A stretch of 64,000 bases of DNA, from positions 38,511,473-38,575,472 of the forward strand of contig CM049319.1 of assembly GCA_026874595.1 (NCBI GenBank), written 5' to 3'. The DNA is from Sipunculus nudus (Eukaryota; Annelida; Sipuncula; Golfingiida; Sipunculidae). Made by a program: the position numbers and the translations under genes. Each line of letters begins with the position of its first letter. Within the stretch, counting starts at the first letter, position 1. Shown in pieces: positions 55,185-64,000 of the stretch. The notes under the pieces are model-generated. The model searched no databases, was not told the origin of the DNA, and was given only the letters and a program-made list of their open reading frames with translations.

Positions 55185-55199
55185 ATGCTGCAATACAAA
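55185..55199 (-). promoter_or_regulatory. Splice acceptor candidate before the zinc-finger ATG
   Basis: On the minus strand a T-rich tract runs into TTGCAG, and the next bases CATC precede the ATG. This would let a spliced subgenomic mRNA express the downstream frame, as env-like genes are expressed in LTR elements. Inference only. Confidence 0.45.
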
Positions 55200-55366
55200 A
55201 CAAAACTATTTTACGCTGGATTTCGGTGTATTCTGATAAGAGGAGTAAAAATAGAAGTTGACAGCGGCGTTGACGCGATAGTTAGTGTTAGAAAGCTCTT
55301 ATGCAGCAATCCGCAAACACAAGATCAAACAAACACATGCTTCTAAGATATTTAATGAAAAGGTCA

Positions 55367-55617
55367 TTAAGTCGGGGAAAATCGTTGGACTGGTTTTGGC
55401 CGACGACCACTTCTAGTTCTAACAGGAGCTGGTTCCTCATCCTCAGATGAGCTCTCTGTAGTTTCATTACTAGACGTGGTGGTGGCCGGCTTTACAGGTA
55501 AGTGATACACATTTTCTGATCCTGTTGTATCCTTCTCAGGCCCCTCAATTTCAGGCTCAGGTAATTCATGTGCCTTTTGTTGATCCTCCTCCAGTCTTGT
55601 TAGTGCGGCGGCTAATG
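55367..55617 (-). pseudogene. C-terminal tail of a gypsy-type Pol (element C)
   Basis: The frame carries an acidic, Ser/Thr/Glu/Pro-rich linker and ends RTRSGRRPKPVQRFSPT, the basic RSGRxxKPxxRF ending common at the C terminus of Ty3/gypsy polyproteins. The frame continues open to 55687, but the recognisable part begins near an AG (TTTTCCATTAG) at 55618. No integrase core lies upstream. Retroelement origin is likely; an exon of a host gene is the alternative. Confidence 0.6.
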
Positions 55618-55690
55618 GAAAAATTGTGCAAATTATGATAAAAGTACCAAATTTGGTACAGTTGTAGTATTGTACACTGGCTTTCATTTA

Positions 55691-56149
55691 AGAAATAGTT
55701 CCACGAAATATTCATGGTATTTCAGGGGTGGATCCTGCAATCACTATGGGGGTACCGATGAATAAATTAAATAATTGATAAATAATGTCTAATCTAAAAG
55801 TGTTCGATCAAGGCCTTTATTTTGCAGTACATGGAATACAGAAATCAGCTGATGCTCCAACTTTACTTTCAAGTGAAGATAATTTATTTTAACAAGCGAC
55901 CAGATTAATGGAGCAGGATGTATTTATTTATCAAGTATTGTGCAGAACTAACGCGATTTAGCACGCCTTTTTAATTTTGTTAACATGTATATCGCAAAAT
56001 TGTTCCCTGTTAATTATAACAAACGTAGGCTTACCATTAATTGAATAATTCACTTAATAAAGGGTATGGTCACAGCATGAATTATTACATGGATATAATT
56101 ATAACTATTTATGTTTGTCAATCAGCTTACTAAAGAGCAAGTTATTTAT
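55691..56149. other. No gene recognised
   Basis: AT-rich, no motif seen. Confidence 0.4.
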
Positions 56150-57035
56150 TCAGTAAAATGTTTCGGAACTCTGCCTATCTACTTTTCCTGTTCATATGAG
56201 GGCTCTAGACCTATTGAATTACAGACCTGTCAGAATTCCAATATGGCCACCACAGCCCAATCGCTGATTTTCTTTCGCACGTGATAACTCAACAACAACA
56301 ACATACTTTAGCTTTCCTAAATTCACAGGGATGATCGGTACATTCGAGGGCTTCAGACCTATTGAATTACAGACTTGTCGGAATTCCAATATGGCCACCA
56401 GATCATAATGGGTGATTTTCTTTCGCACCGGATATCTCAACAAGAACATGCTTGATCTTTATCATTTTCTCAGGTATCATTGGTGCCTATACGGACACAA
56501 TCCCTTTCCAAAAACAGACCTGTCAGAATTCCAATATGGCTCCCAGAGCACAATTGGCGATATTCTTTTAAGCACGATATCTCGACAAGAACAAGCTTGA
56601 TCTATCTTATTTACACAGAGATGATTGGTACCTATAAGGGCTTCATCTCTATCGAATTGCAGACCTGTTGGAATTCCAATATGGCTACCAGAGCACTATC
56701 GTTGATTTTCTTTCGCAACAATATGCTTGATCTTTCTAAAATTCACAGGGATCATTGATACCTATGAGGGCTTCTGACCTATTGAAATACAGACTTGCTC
56801 AAAATCAAATATGGCTAACAGACTACAATCCGTGATTTTCTATTGCACACATTATTTCAGACATATCTTCTTTAATATTATTTGAACCAGTAGGATTTTT
56901 TTCCCGCATGCATATGGATAAAAACCTGTTTCTGTTTGTCATATTTTTCAACTTTAACTTAATTTCCCCCCTATGTAAACTAGTCCAGCACTAGCAGAAT
57001 AGGGCACCCACGTATGATGAATTGTCTGATGCATT
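56150..57035 (-). repeat. R2 element, inverted copy with ~146-bp units
   Basis: Inverted relative to 33.99-34.83 kb. GACCTATTGAATTACAGAC and GGAATTCCAATATGG recur about every 150 bp through four to five diverged units. The right flank (GTAAACTAGTCCAGCAC) matches the other copy's left flank. Confidence 0.8.
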
Positions 57036-57039
57036 CCAC

Positions 57040-59355
57040 GTATACTATGGTTATGGAATAGTCAGGAAGAGTACAGCGAGAGGAGGGGTCTTAGTTTACG
57101 TGCAACAGAAATTAAAGGGTATGATGGTACCTTAATTAATGATGGTAAAGATTTGGCCATAGTTTGCTGCTATGTTGCACCAGCAGGTTCATCATTCTAT
57201 GTGGATGAAGATGAAATAAATCGTATCAACACGCTGAAAAATTTATTGGTAGATACTTTAGCAGAATTTGATGAATTAAATTTAATTCTCCTTGGTGATT
57301 TTAATGCTGGAACTGTAAATATAACAGATATACCAGATATACCAGGAGACTAAATTACTTAATAACTCCTTTTGGGAGCAGTGTAGTTGATTATGTAATT
57401 GTCAGTAGTTGTCTACTTCATAAGGTAGATGGATCCTGTGTATTATGAGATGATCCGTCCGATCACTTTCCTTTAAGCTGTTCACTTAATATTATCAGAC
57501 CAAGGAAAAAGCTTTCGAAAGAACACATATGCGACCTGACAAAATGGGTAAAACTTTATCAGAGTGATGAAGATAAAACAAATATTTCAAAATCATTAGA
57601 GCAAATAGAATGTGTGTTACTTTTTAACACATTTAATGAAACCTTAGAAACATATCCGGACAAAGCAAGTGAGGCATTGGTTAGTATTTATCAAAATATA
57701 TCCTACAGAAATAAACAAAACTTCCGAGACAACATGAAACTAAAGCAACCAAAATGGTCGGACATAGAATGTGAATTTTGGAAAAATGAAAAATTATAGC
57801 TTTGAATAATTGTAGATGTACAATATCAGATGGCGACTTATTTAATTATTAACAAACAAAACAGAAGTTTAAAAATTATGTGAAGAAAAGAAAGGCAATC
57901 ATCCAAGCCTCAGAGGTGCAAAAGACACTGATTCCATGTGGAAAAACATGAGATTTTTAAATTAAAAAATTGTTACAACAGTCGAACTGGTACGTTGGTT
58001 CAAACATTTTAAGGAACTTTTGAATTCATCAGCACATGAAATTAATCAAGAGTTTTAGAATCATACTCTGGAATATTAAAAAAAATGATACAGTGCTTGA
58101 TGGAATCATAACACCTTGTGAAGTACAGAAACCCATAAATGAAATGAAAAGAGGAAAGGCCATAGGGCCTGACGGGATAACGGTAGATATATTGAAAGAT
58201 ACATATGGTCACATATAATCTCATACATTACAATTATATAATAGTGTATAAGAAAATGGATTTTCCCAGCCTCTTGGAGCGAAGCATTTATTGTACCAAT
58301 TCACAAAAAGGCTTCCACCATAGATGCTATAAGTTATATAGAGGTATTTTACTACTTAATACCGTGGGTAAACTATTTACAAAAATATTGGCAAACAGAA
58401 TTTAAAATTATGTTGATCAAGCTGGATTCTTATGTGAAGCACAAGTTGGCTATAGTAAAGGTTATTCAACAGTAGACCATACATTTTCTTTGATGGGGTG
58501 TGTGCAGAAATATTTAAAAAAAGAAAAGAAGGTTTTATTACACTTTTATTGATTTTTCAACTGCTTTTTATAGTGTACAACATTATTTATTGTGGTATGT
58601 TTCAGTTAAAACTTGGATAAAAGGGAAACTCCTTTTTCTGTCAATTATGGCTTAAAAGTTAATTTAGGAAAGACAAAAGTTATGTTTTTTTTAGACGTGT
58701 GGGTTAATTAAAAAGATGAGGGAAATGGCACTGTCAAAAATACTCAAATTGCAACAGTAAATGACTATAGATACTTAAGGGTAATATTTACAAGTACATT
58801 GTCATGGTATAAAACAAAGAAAGCGCAAACAATGCAGGCTGAAAGAGCAGTGACTCTCATAAAAAAAACTTTTATAGAAAATATAGTTGTTTATAAGTAA
58901 GCCAGCTATTTTATTTATTTGATTGTATGGTTACACCGGTATTATTATATGGTTCAGAACTGTGGGGCTATGAAAGATGTAAAATAATTGAAAAGGTGCA
59001 ATATAAATTTTGCAAGTACATTCTAAAAATTAGCTCTTCAGCTCCGAACGCAGCATCATTGAGAGAGTTTGGAAGGCATCCAATGTTTGTCGGTCAGTTA
59101 TTCAGATGTGTAAAATACTTGACAAAACTAGTACATTATGGTAATAATAGATACCAGAGCGTACATATAACATTCTGTTTACTATGGATATGAATGGAAA
59201 ACAAACATGGGTTAATCATACAAGAAGCAAAATATGCAGCGCAGGTTTTGGGTATGTGTAGATGAATCAAGAAGTAGGAAACATTAGAATATTTTTGGCT
59301 AAAATTAAGAAAAGAATTATTGATATGGTAGAACATAACTGGTCTTAATACAAAC
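57040..59355 (+). pseudogene. Dead non-LTR retrotransposon (endonuclease and reverse transcriptase)
   Basis: Plus-strand frames in order. 57153-57353 is an endonuclease end with LNLILLGDFNAG, the conserved GDFN of exonuclease-endonuclease-phosphatase domains. 58036-58218 has INEMKRGKAIGPDGI, the start of the reverse-transcriptase domain. Around 58.33-58.50 kb: LLNTVGKLFTKILANRI and an AQVGYSKGYSTVDH-like segment. 58927-59193: VTPVLLYGSELWG, a C-terminal landmark of many LINEs. Multiple frameshifts and stops. The catalytic FADD-type box falls in a damaged or deleted stretch near 58.6 kb. The element breaks off at about 59.36 kb where gypsy element D begins. Confidence 0.85.
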
Positions 59356-59360
59356 AACAG

Positions 59361-60737
59361 TTTTTCACGAGCCAATTCGTGAATGTGGTGTAGTTTATCC
59401 TTTAGATTGTCTACATATTGAGATAGACTCAGAGGCTTGTGTTCTTGAGGCGGGCTGCCCATCATCATATCCACCGGAAGACGCGGTTCCCATCCGAACA
59501 TAACCATGGAGGGTAAGAATCCGGAACTATCATGCACTGAAGTTCGGTAGGCTAACATAAGCAACTGGATATGTTCGTCCCAGTCCCTTTGGTTGTCTGA
59601 GACGAATTTAGCTATCATCGACTGCAGAGTAGAGTTAAACCTTTCAACCATTCCATCACTTTGTGGTCGATAGCTCGTGGTTCTTGTCTTCTTTATGCCA
59701 AGTTGCTGACACAGCTCCTTGAAAACGTTCGACTCAAATTGACTTCCTTGGTCGGAATGGACATGGAGTGGCAGACCCCACAAGCTAACAAATTGGTTGA
59801 TAAAGACATCAACTATCGTGGAAGTTTCCATGTTTGGAATGGCCCAGGCCCCCGTCCACTTTGAGAAGTAGTCGGCAATCACCAATATGTAGCAATTACC
59901 AGAACCTGGCTCCGGAAATGGTCCCATGAGATCCATGGCTAGTCTTTCCATTGGCGCTCCAACATTATATTTGGTCATCGGTGACCGTTTGGACTTGAGG
60001 GGTCCTTTCCGATCTTGACAAGGCTTGCATTCTCTGCAGTGGCGGCTTACATCATCATTCATGTTCACCCAAAAATAGCGTTGTTTAACCCTAGCAAGCG
60101 TCCGTTTTACACCAAGATGGCCTGCTGTGACGTCATCATGAGATTTCTCGAATATGTCCTCTTTGAGTGCCTTTGGTAATACTAGTAACCGGGTAGTGCC
60201 TTTAACAGGATCTGATTCCCTTCTGTACAGTATTCCATTGATGACTTGTAGTTGTTTCCACAGGCCGAGGTAGGATTTGACGGCCGGAGACAAGTGTGAG
60301 ACTTCCTTCCAAGAAGGTCGTTGGTCTCTCTCCTCCTTCCACAGGAGAATGGGTCTAACAGCTTGGTCCTCAAGTTGGAGTTGTCGAATGTCTACTGATG
60401 ACCTCTCGGCGAGCAAGGAAACTGCAGTTGAAGGCATGCCTGACATAGCACAGTATTGCGGGATATCAGTTGACCGGAGTTGAACTCTCACTGTTTCCCG
60501 CTCTTCCTGTCCGTCACAATACTTACAAGGAGAGGTAGAACATGGGCGTCTCGATAAAGCATCTGCATTTTTGTGCTTTGACCCAGCTCTATGTTGTATG
60601 TGGAAATCGTAACAACCGAGTTGTTGAAACAATCTAGCGAGTTGGCCTTCTGGCTCCTTGAAATTCAAGAGCAAAGTAAGAGCACCGTTGTCGGTTCTCA
60701 CTAGGAATTTACGACCATACAGGTAATGATTGTACAA
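59361..60737 (-). CDS. RNase H end and integrase, gypsy element D (3'-truncated)
   Basis: A long open frame. The RNase H end reads FLVRTDNGALTLLLNFKEPE and HIQHRAGSKHKNADALSRR. The integrase zinc-binding HHCC follows (H..AGHLG, then CRECKPCQDRKG). The core has the DDE acidic residues in DLMGPFPEPGSG, HSDQGSQFES and SYRPQSDGMVERFNSTL. A GWEPRLPVDM segment follows, as in gypsy integrases. Similarity stops near 59361; the remaining codons to 59136 are read through LINE sequence on the other strand and are not part of the protein. Confidence 0.88.
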
Positions 60738-61534
60738 TTATTGCCAGCAGTTTTTTCATGGTTACACAGTAGTTTTTCTCACTTGCTGACAAAGGCTTGC
60801 TATAATAGGCGATGACTCTCTCGTAACCCTCCTGGAATTGCGATAGTACAGCACCAATACCTGTATTGCTGGCATCTGTGTCGAGAATGAAATTATCCGT
60901 GCCAGTGGGGTAAGTAAGTATAGGAGCTGACAATAAGGCATCCTTGAGTTTAGAGAATGCTTCTTGGCAGGCATCATTCCAGTGGAAATGACTTTGCTGT
61001 TTCAAAACAGTATGCACTGGCTATGGTTGCAAAGTCCCTGACAAATCTTCTGTAATACGAACAGAGTCCTAAGAAGCTCTTTACCTCGGTGACGTTGCTG
61101 GGGATGGGCCAATCTCTCACTGATGATATTTTCTCAGGATTCGTCGCAATCCCTTCTGCAGAAACAATGTGTCCCAGATTTTCCACCTTTTTCTTGAATA
61201 AGTGACACTTTTTCGGAGTCAGCTAAAGTCCAGCTTTGCCGATCCTACAGATGATTTCTTGAAGTTTCTCAAGGTGACTGTCGAAATCAGGACTAAAATC
61301 AATGACATCATCAATAAAGAGTAGACAAGTCTGCCATTGTAAGCCTGCCAGGACGCATTCCATCAGGCGCTCAAAGTACGCTGGTGCGTTGCACAGACCG
61401 AATGGCATTGTTTTAAACTGATACAGGCCTGTGACTGTGGCAAAGGCTGTCTTCTGGGCATCTTCAGGTTTCATGCCCACTTGCCAGTACCCACTTGCAA
61501 GATCGAGTGTGGAAAACCACTTTACCCAAGGCAT
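60709..61534 (-). pseudogene. Reverse transcriptase palm to RNase H, frameshifted (element D)
   Basis: Three overlapping or adjacent frames. 61534-61223 has [37 protein letters not shown] and the catalytic FIDDVI (YIDD/YVDD class with F at the first place). 61186-60974 has VENLGHIVSAEGI and SFLGLCSYYRRFV (thumb/connection). 61017-60709 has the RNase H start with ILDTDASNTGIGAVLSQ. A stop replaces a sense codon between the first two (61.22 kb), and frameshifts lie near 61.02 and 60.74 kb. Confidence 0.88.
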
Positions 61535-62690
61535 CTAGTGAGTCATCAATCCTGGGGAGTGGATAACTGTCCTTGAGAGTAACATTATTCAATTTCCTGT
61601 AGTCCACACAAAAACGTGTTGACCCATCTTTCTTTCTGACCAGAACAATAGGGCTGCTCCAGGGACTATTTGAAGGCTCGATGACTTTCTGCTTGAGCAT
61701 CAGCTGAATTTCCTGTATACACTCCTCTTTCTTAGCTAATGCAAGTCGCCGTGGTGCCTGTTTGATAGGTTGAGCGTCACCAGTGTTGATATTGTATTGG
61801 ATTAGATCAGTTCTACCAAGGTCACATTTGTCCCTAGCAAAAACATGCTGAACCTTGCAGAGCATTTGCTGAGCAGCTTGACGTTGTTCTTCATCTAGTT
61901 CTGATGTACATTCGTCCAAGAACGTTGTCAGGTGTTTAGGGACTTGCACGAAGGTGTCACTCTCTACAGATGAGGTATTTTCAGTCTCAGGTTCAGTTGA
62001 AATAGAAGTCATCTGGGCCACAGGATGTCCATAAGCAACCATGTCGTTTTTCTCAAGTTGAATAGGTTGGTCACTGAGATTAGCGAATCGCAAGGGGATG
62101 TAGTCTTTGTTGGGGTTTACCACCATCTTGGCTAGGAGAATTCCATCATCGCCCCGAAATCTTTCATTAGGTTCAACGACAGCTGTTGAAGGCAGCAGAC
62201 ATTGGTCTTTTGGGTCGTTTATGTATCTTGCCACAAAGATTTCACTCAAGGCTGGGATGGTCATCTTCTCACGTAGGGAAATTGTGAACTCTTCTCTTTT
62301 CTGTTTACATGCAGAGCAGGCAATTTCATTGTCCCCATACCGCATACAACCAGTTTGAAAATCAATGCTGAAACTATGCTGTTTTAGAAAGTCGAAGCCT
62401 ATTACTTCATCCGCTTCCACTTCTGCAACTATCATTGGATGGGTAAACACATCCTGTGCAATTTGCACAGGAAGGTCCACTTGACCAAGAGACTCGACGA
62501 TTCCACCATCACACATTCTAAATTGGAGTTTAGTGTCTTTGAGAGGGGGACGCACATCCTCTGGCATTTTAAAGTATTGTGTAGGATTCACAATACTGAT
62601 GGTAGACCCCGAATCCACCAGGCAATCAATCTGTAGTCCGTAGATGTGAGTTGTCAAGTAGAGTGACTCATTTGGTGCATGGTGATTCAT
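61464..62690 (-). CDS. Protease and start of reverse transcriptase, gypsy element D
   Basis: The ATG at 62690 is probably not the native start; the pol frame reaches back to the frameshift site, interrupted by TAG 62718-62720. Residues about 22-36 hold the aspartic protease active site ([12 protein letters not shown]). A linker follows. From about residue 290 comes the reverse transcriptase entry: a [15 protein letters not shown] segment, [20 protein letters not shown] and [12 protein letters not shown]. The frame ends at 61464 after a frameshift near 61.53 kb, where the continuation moves to the next frame (61534-61223). Confidence 0.88.
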   Translation of the reverse strand: MNHHAPNESLYLTTHIYGLQIDCLVDSGSTISIVNPTQYFKMPEDVRPPLKDTKLQFRMCDGGIVESLGQVDLPVQIAQDVFTHPMIVAEVEADEVIGFDFLKQHSFSIDFQTGCMRYGDNEIACSACKQKREEFTISLREKMTIPALSEIFVARYINDPKDQCLLPSTAVVEPNERFRGDDGILLAKMVVNPNKDYIPLRFANLSDQPIQLEKNDMVAYGHPVAQMTSISTEPETENTSSVESDTFVQVPKHLTTFLDECTSELDEEQRQAAQQMLCKVQHVFARDKCDLGRTDLIQYNINTGDAQPIKQAPRRLALAKKEECIQEIQLMLKQKVIEPSNSPWSSPIVLVRKKDGSTRFCVDYRKLNNVTLKDSYPLPRIDDSLDALGKVVFHTRSCKWVLASGHET

Positions 62691-62772
62691 ATCACAGCAT
62701 GAAACTATTCCATCGAGCTAGTATGGTAGATCCCCATTCGTTTCTGAGAAGATGGGTCCATTTGCATGTTCC

Positions 62773-62813
62773 GCTGAGACCTGACCCACAGCCTCAGCTA
62801 CTTGGAGTTTCCC
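62773..62813 (-). promoter_or_regulatory. Predicted -1 ribosomal frameshift signal, gag to pol
   Basis: Slippery heptamer G GGA AAC at 62813-62807 in the gag frame, an 8-nt spacer, then a perfect 6-bp stem GCTGAG/CTCAGC (62798-62793 with 62778-62773, 14-nt loop). After slippage the frame is the pol frame, which is open to a TAG at 62718-62720. The design matches known retroviral -1 sites. The downstream TAG shows that this copy has since decayed. Confidence 0.7.
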
Positions 62814-63820
62814 TTATTATCTTGCTTGTCAACAAGAGTCTTCATATACGTCTCATCGGGATCATTGGTAATGCTGGATGGTGGTCTCCTATCATTTTCC
62901 CTTTGGCCGTCTGCCTCTCTTCTCCTTTCCCGCCTCTCTTTGTTTTGCCGGCTGTAACATTCTGAATACAGATGTCCAGTTCTTTTGCAAAACGTACATT
63001 GTTTTGGAGATGGTCTGCGTTTTGGTGAGTTCTGCTGCACATTAGGAGATGCTGGGGGTGTGGGTTTTGTGAGATGTTTGAGAATCTCATCTAATTTCTC
63101 ACACAACACACAGAGATTCTTCTCTGAAGCCTCACAATTTCGCTGCAGGTTGACACTCGCCTCTACCTGGGGCTTTTCTGAGGGTTCCATGGACTGGAAT
63201 CGAACACGAGCTGATTGGACTATGCGGGTTCTACCGATTCGAAAGGCCTCGAATTCATGCCCGAGCTGGATTGCTTCTTGGAGGCTTTTCGGGTGTCCTT
63301 GCTGGATGGCCGATTCAATATCATGGTCGTTCAAGGCATCAACAAAGGAATTTTTAGCCAGAGTATCCTTGAACTCAGCAGTTGCCTCCGGGAATGCTTT
63401 CCTGACTAACTTCCTGATTTCCTGGGCGAGTGAGGACAAGCTTTCGCCTTTATTGCGCAACCTGGATCGCAGCTGAGCACGGTAAACCTCTCGTTGATTA
63501 GACGGCTCGAAGCGTTCTGTGAGTGCTGAGACAAGAGAAGAATAGTGAGTGCGCTGGCCTAGTTCTAAGTCGCACAGAATACTCTGAGCCTGACCTCGTA
63601 GGCTAGCTGCTAACTGCAGGGCTCTGGTTTGTTCTGACCATCCATTAAGTTGTGCAATAAGCTCAAATTGCACTAGGTGATCGTGCCATCCAGACGATCC
63701 TTCAAAAGTAGCAGGCTTGGTAGCTGGTCCATGGTGTGTTGGACGACTGAAATCTGGCACCGAAGATGTCTGTAGCATAGATGGTTCATGTGGGTTACCA
63801 AAATGAACTTGGTTTATCAC
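62798..63820 (-). CDS. Gag of gypsy element D
   Basis: About 340 codons from where this open frame begins. Residues 35-190 look like a retrotransposon Gag domain (WHDHLVQFELIAQLNGWSEQ, then LAASLRGQAQSILCDL). Near the end is a zinc knuckle, CTFCKRTGHLYSEC (C-x2-C-x4-H-x4-C), followed by a basic tail. The frame starts at a GTG; the same frame continues upstream to the window end, broken by a TAA at 63827-63829, so the true Gag began further out and is now interrupted. It ends at TAG 62798-62800, 6 nt after a GGGAAAC slippery site that would shift ribosomes into the pol frame. Confidence 0.85.
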   Translation of the reverse strand: MINQVHFGNPHEPSMLQTSSVPDFSRPTHHGPATKPATFEGSSGWHDHLVQFELIAQLNGWSEQTRALQLAASLRGQAQSILCDLELGQRTHYSSLVSALTERFEPSNQREVYRAQLRSRLRNKGESLSSLAQEIRKLVRKAFPEATAEFKDTLAKNSFVDALNDHDIESAIQQGHPKSLQEAIQLGHEFEAFRIGRTRIVQSARVRFQSMEPSEKPQVEASVNLQRNCEASEKNLCVLCEKLDEILKHLTKPTPPASPNVQQNSPKRRPSPKQCTFCKRTGHLYSECYSRQNKERRERRREADGQRENDRRPPSSITNDPDETYMKTLVDKQDNKGNSK

Positions 63821-64000
63821 AGGTGTTTAGCTGTTTTGTGTAGAAGGTGCATGGTCAGTCTCTCTAGACACAGGTTGACCACCCTGGATTGGATCATAAT
63901 GTTGAAGAGGGGCAGCTCTGGTAATCACATATGGGAACCGGTTATGATGTTCATCAGGACCAGGCCGTCTGTACTGCTGGCGCGTTCACATGGGCTGGTT

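Larger units (their letters stand above)
52800..55690 (-). mobile_element. 3' part of a gypsy-type LTR element with an extra ORF (element C)
   Basis: Read on the minus strand: a pol C-terminal tail (55617-55367), then a zinc-finger reading frame (55183 to about 53750), then a polypurine tract (GAGAGGAGGGGA) and an LTR-like sequence beginning TGATGTAACG at 53441. Protease, reverse transcriptase and integrase are missing upstream, so the element is 5'-truncated. Its pol and the order of parts differ from elements B and D. Confidence 0.65.
59361..64000 (-). mobile_element. Ty3/gypsy retrotransposon (element D), truncated at its 3' side and by the window end
   Basis: On the minus strand the order is gag, protease, reverse transcriptase, RNase H, integrase, the gypsy order. 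The 5' end lies beyond 64000. The pol frame loses similarity after LREK-like sequence near 59361, so the integrase C-terminus, the polypurine tract and the 3' LTR are missing. Coding is well preserved apart from a few breaks, so it is the youngest of the three gypsy elements here. Confidence 0.9.

Noticed and set aside
62985-63476. Plus-strand 163-codon frame
   Set aside because: It is the antisense shadow of the gag frame, which has a zinc knuckle and Gag-type sequence on the minus strand.

Overview
The window is animal nuclear DNA: AT-rich, with one intron-split host gene buried in transposon and satellite sequence. The mix (Ty3/gypsy elements, several non-LTR reverse transcriptases, hAT-like MITEs, many short-period satellites) suggests an invertebrate, most likely a mollusc such as a bivalve. 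That placement is inference; no species marker is present. No tRNA, rRNA or CRISPR locus was seen. HOST GENE: one gene could be assembled completely, a mitochondrial class-I peptide chain release factor of the MTRF1L (mtRF1a) type. It lies on the minus strand in seven coding exons: 49375-48889, 48528-48455, 47627-47444, 43472-43309, 35415-35298, 33390-33315 and 24231-23955. The exon phases join without a break to 459 codons plus stop. It has the PxT codon-recognition tripeptide (PQT) and the catalytic GGQ. Coding sequence is 1.38 kb in a 25.4 kb span; the introns hold almost only repeats. LAYOUT: 1-6.9 kb is inverted copies of a dispersed family (called R1 here) plus other repeats. 6.9-8.1 kb is a decayed non-LTR reverse transcriptase. 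8.2-8.9 kb is inverted copies of a ~338-bp unit. 9.9 kb holds a short MITE. 12.3-14.8 kb is a ~187-bp satellite rich in AACGTT. 15.2-16.1 kb is a TIR element (R3) and 16.4-18.8 kb a forward R1 copy. 20.4-23.6 kb is a decayed gypsy element whose 3' LTR lies just beyond the 3' end of the release-factor gene. Intron 6 (24.2-33.3 kb) holds another dead reverse transcriptase, two R1 blocks and a repeat split by an 811-bp hAT-like element with a perfect 8-bp target duplication. Intron 5 has an array of ~146-bp repeats. Intron 4 (35.4-43.3 kb) has R1, long TA and GA tracts, an 845-bp TIR element with 8-bp target duplication, and a ~53-bp minisatellite of about 33 copies built from the exon 4/intron 4 junction itself. 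Intron 3 holds six ~338-bp units and R1 ends. Upstream of the gene are a second 8-bp-TSD element (50.5-51.4 kb), the 3' part of a gypsy-type element carrying a C2H2 zinc-finger reading frame in the position of env (52.8-55.7 kb), an inverted copy of the ~146-bp array (56.1-57.0 kb), a dead LINE (57.0-59.4 kb), and a gypsy element (59.4 kb to the window end, minus strand) with gag, protease, reverse transcriptase, RNase H and integrase. MOST INTERESTING: (1) the minisatellite made from a coding exon end plus its 5' splice site, which multiplies that splice site next to the real one; (2) the zinc-finger reading frame between pol and the 3' LTR, with a splice acceptor directly before its ATG; (3) a canonical -1 frameshift signal (GGGAAAC, 8-nt spacer, 6-bp stem) at the gag-pol junction of the gypsy element; (4) nested and paired elements dated by target duplications and an empty site; (5) dispersed repeats that share one terminal hairpin.
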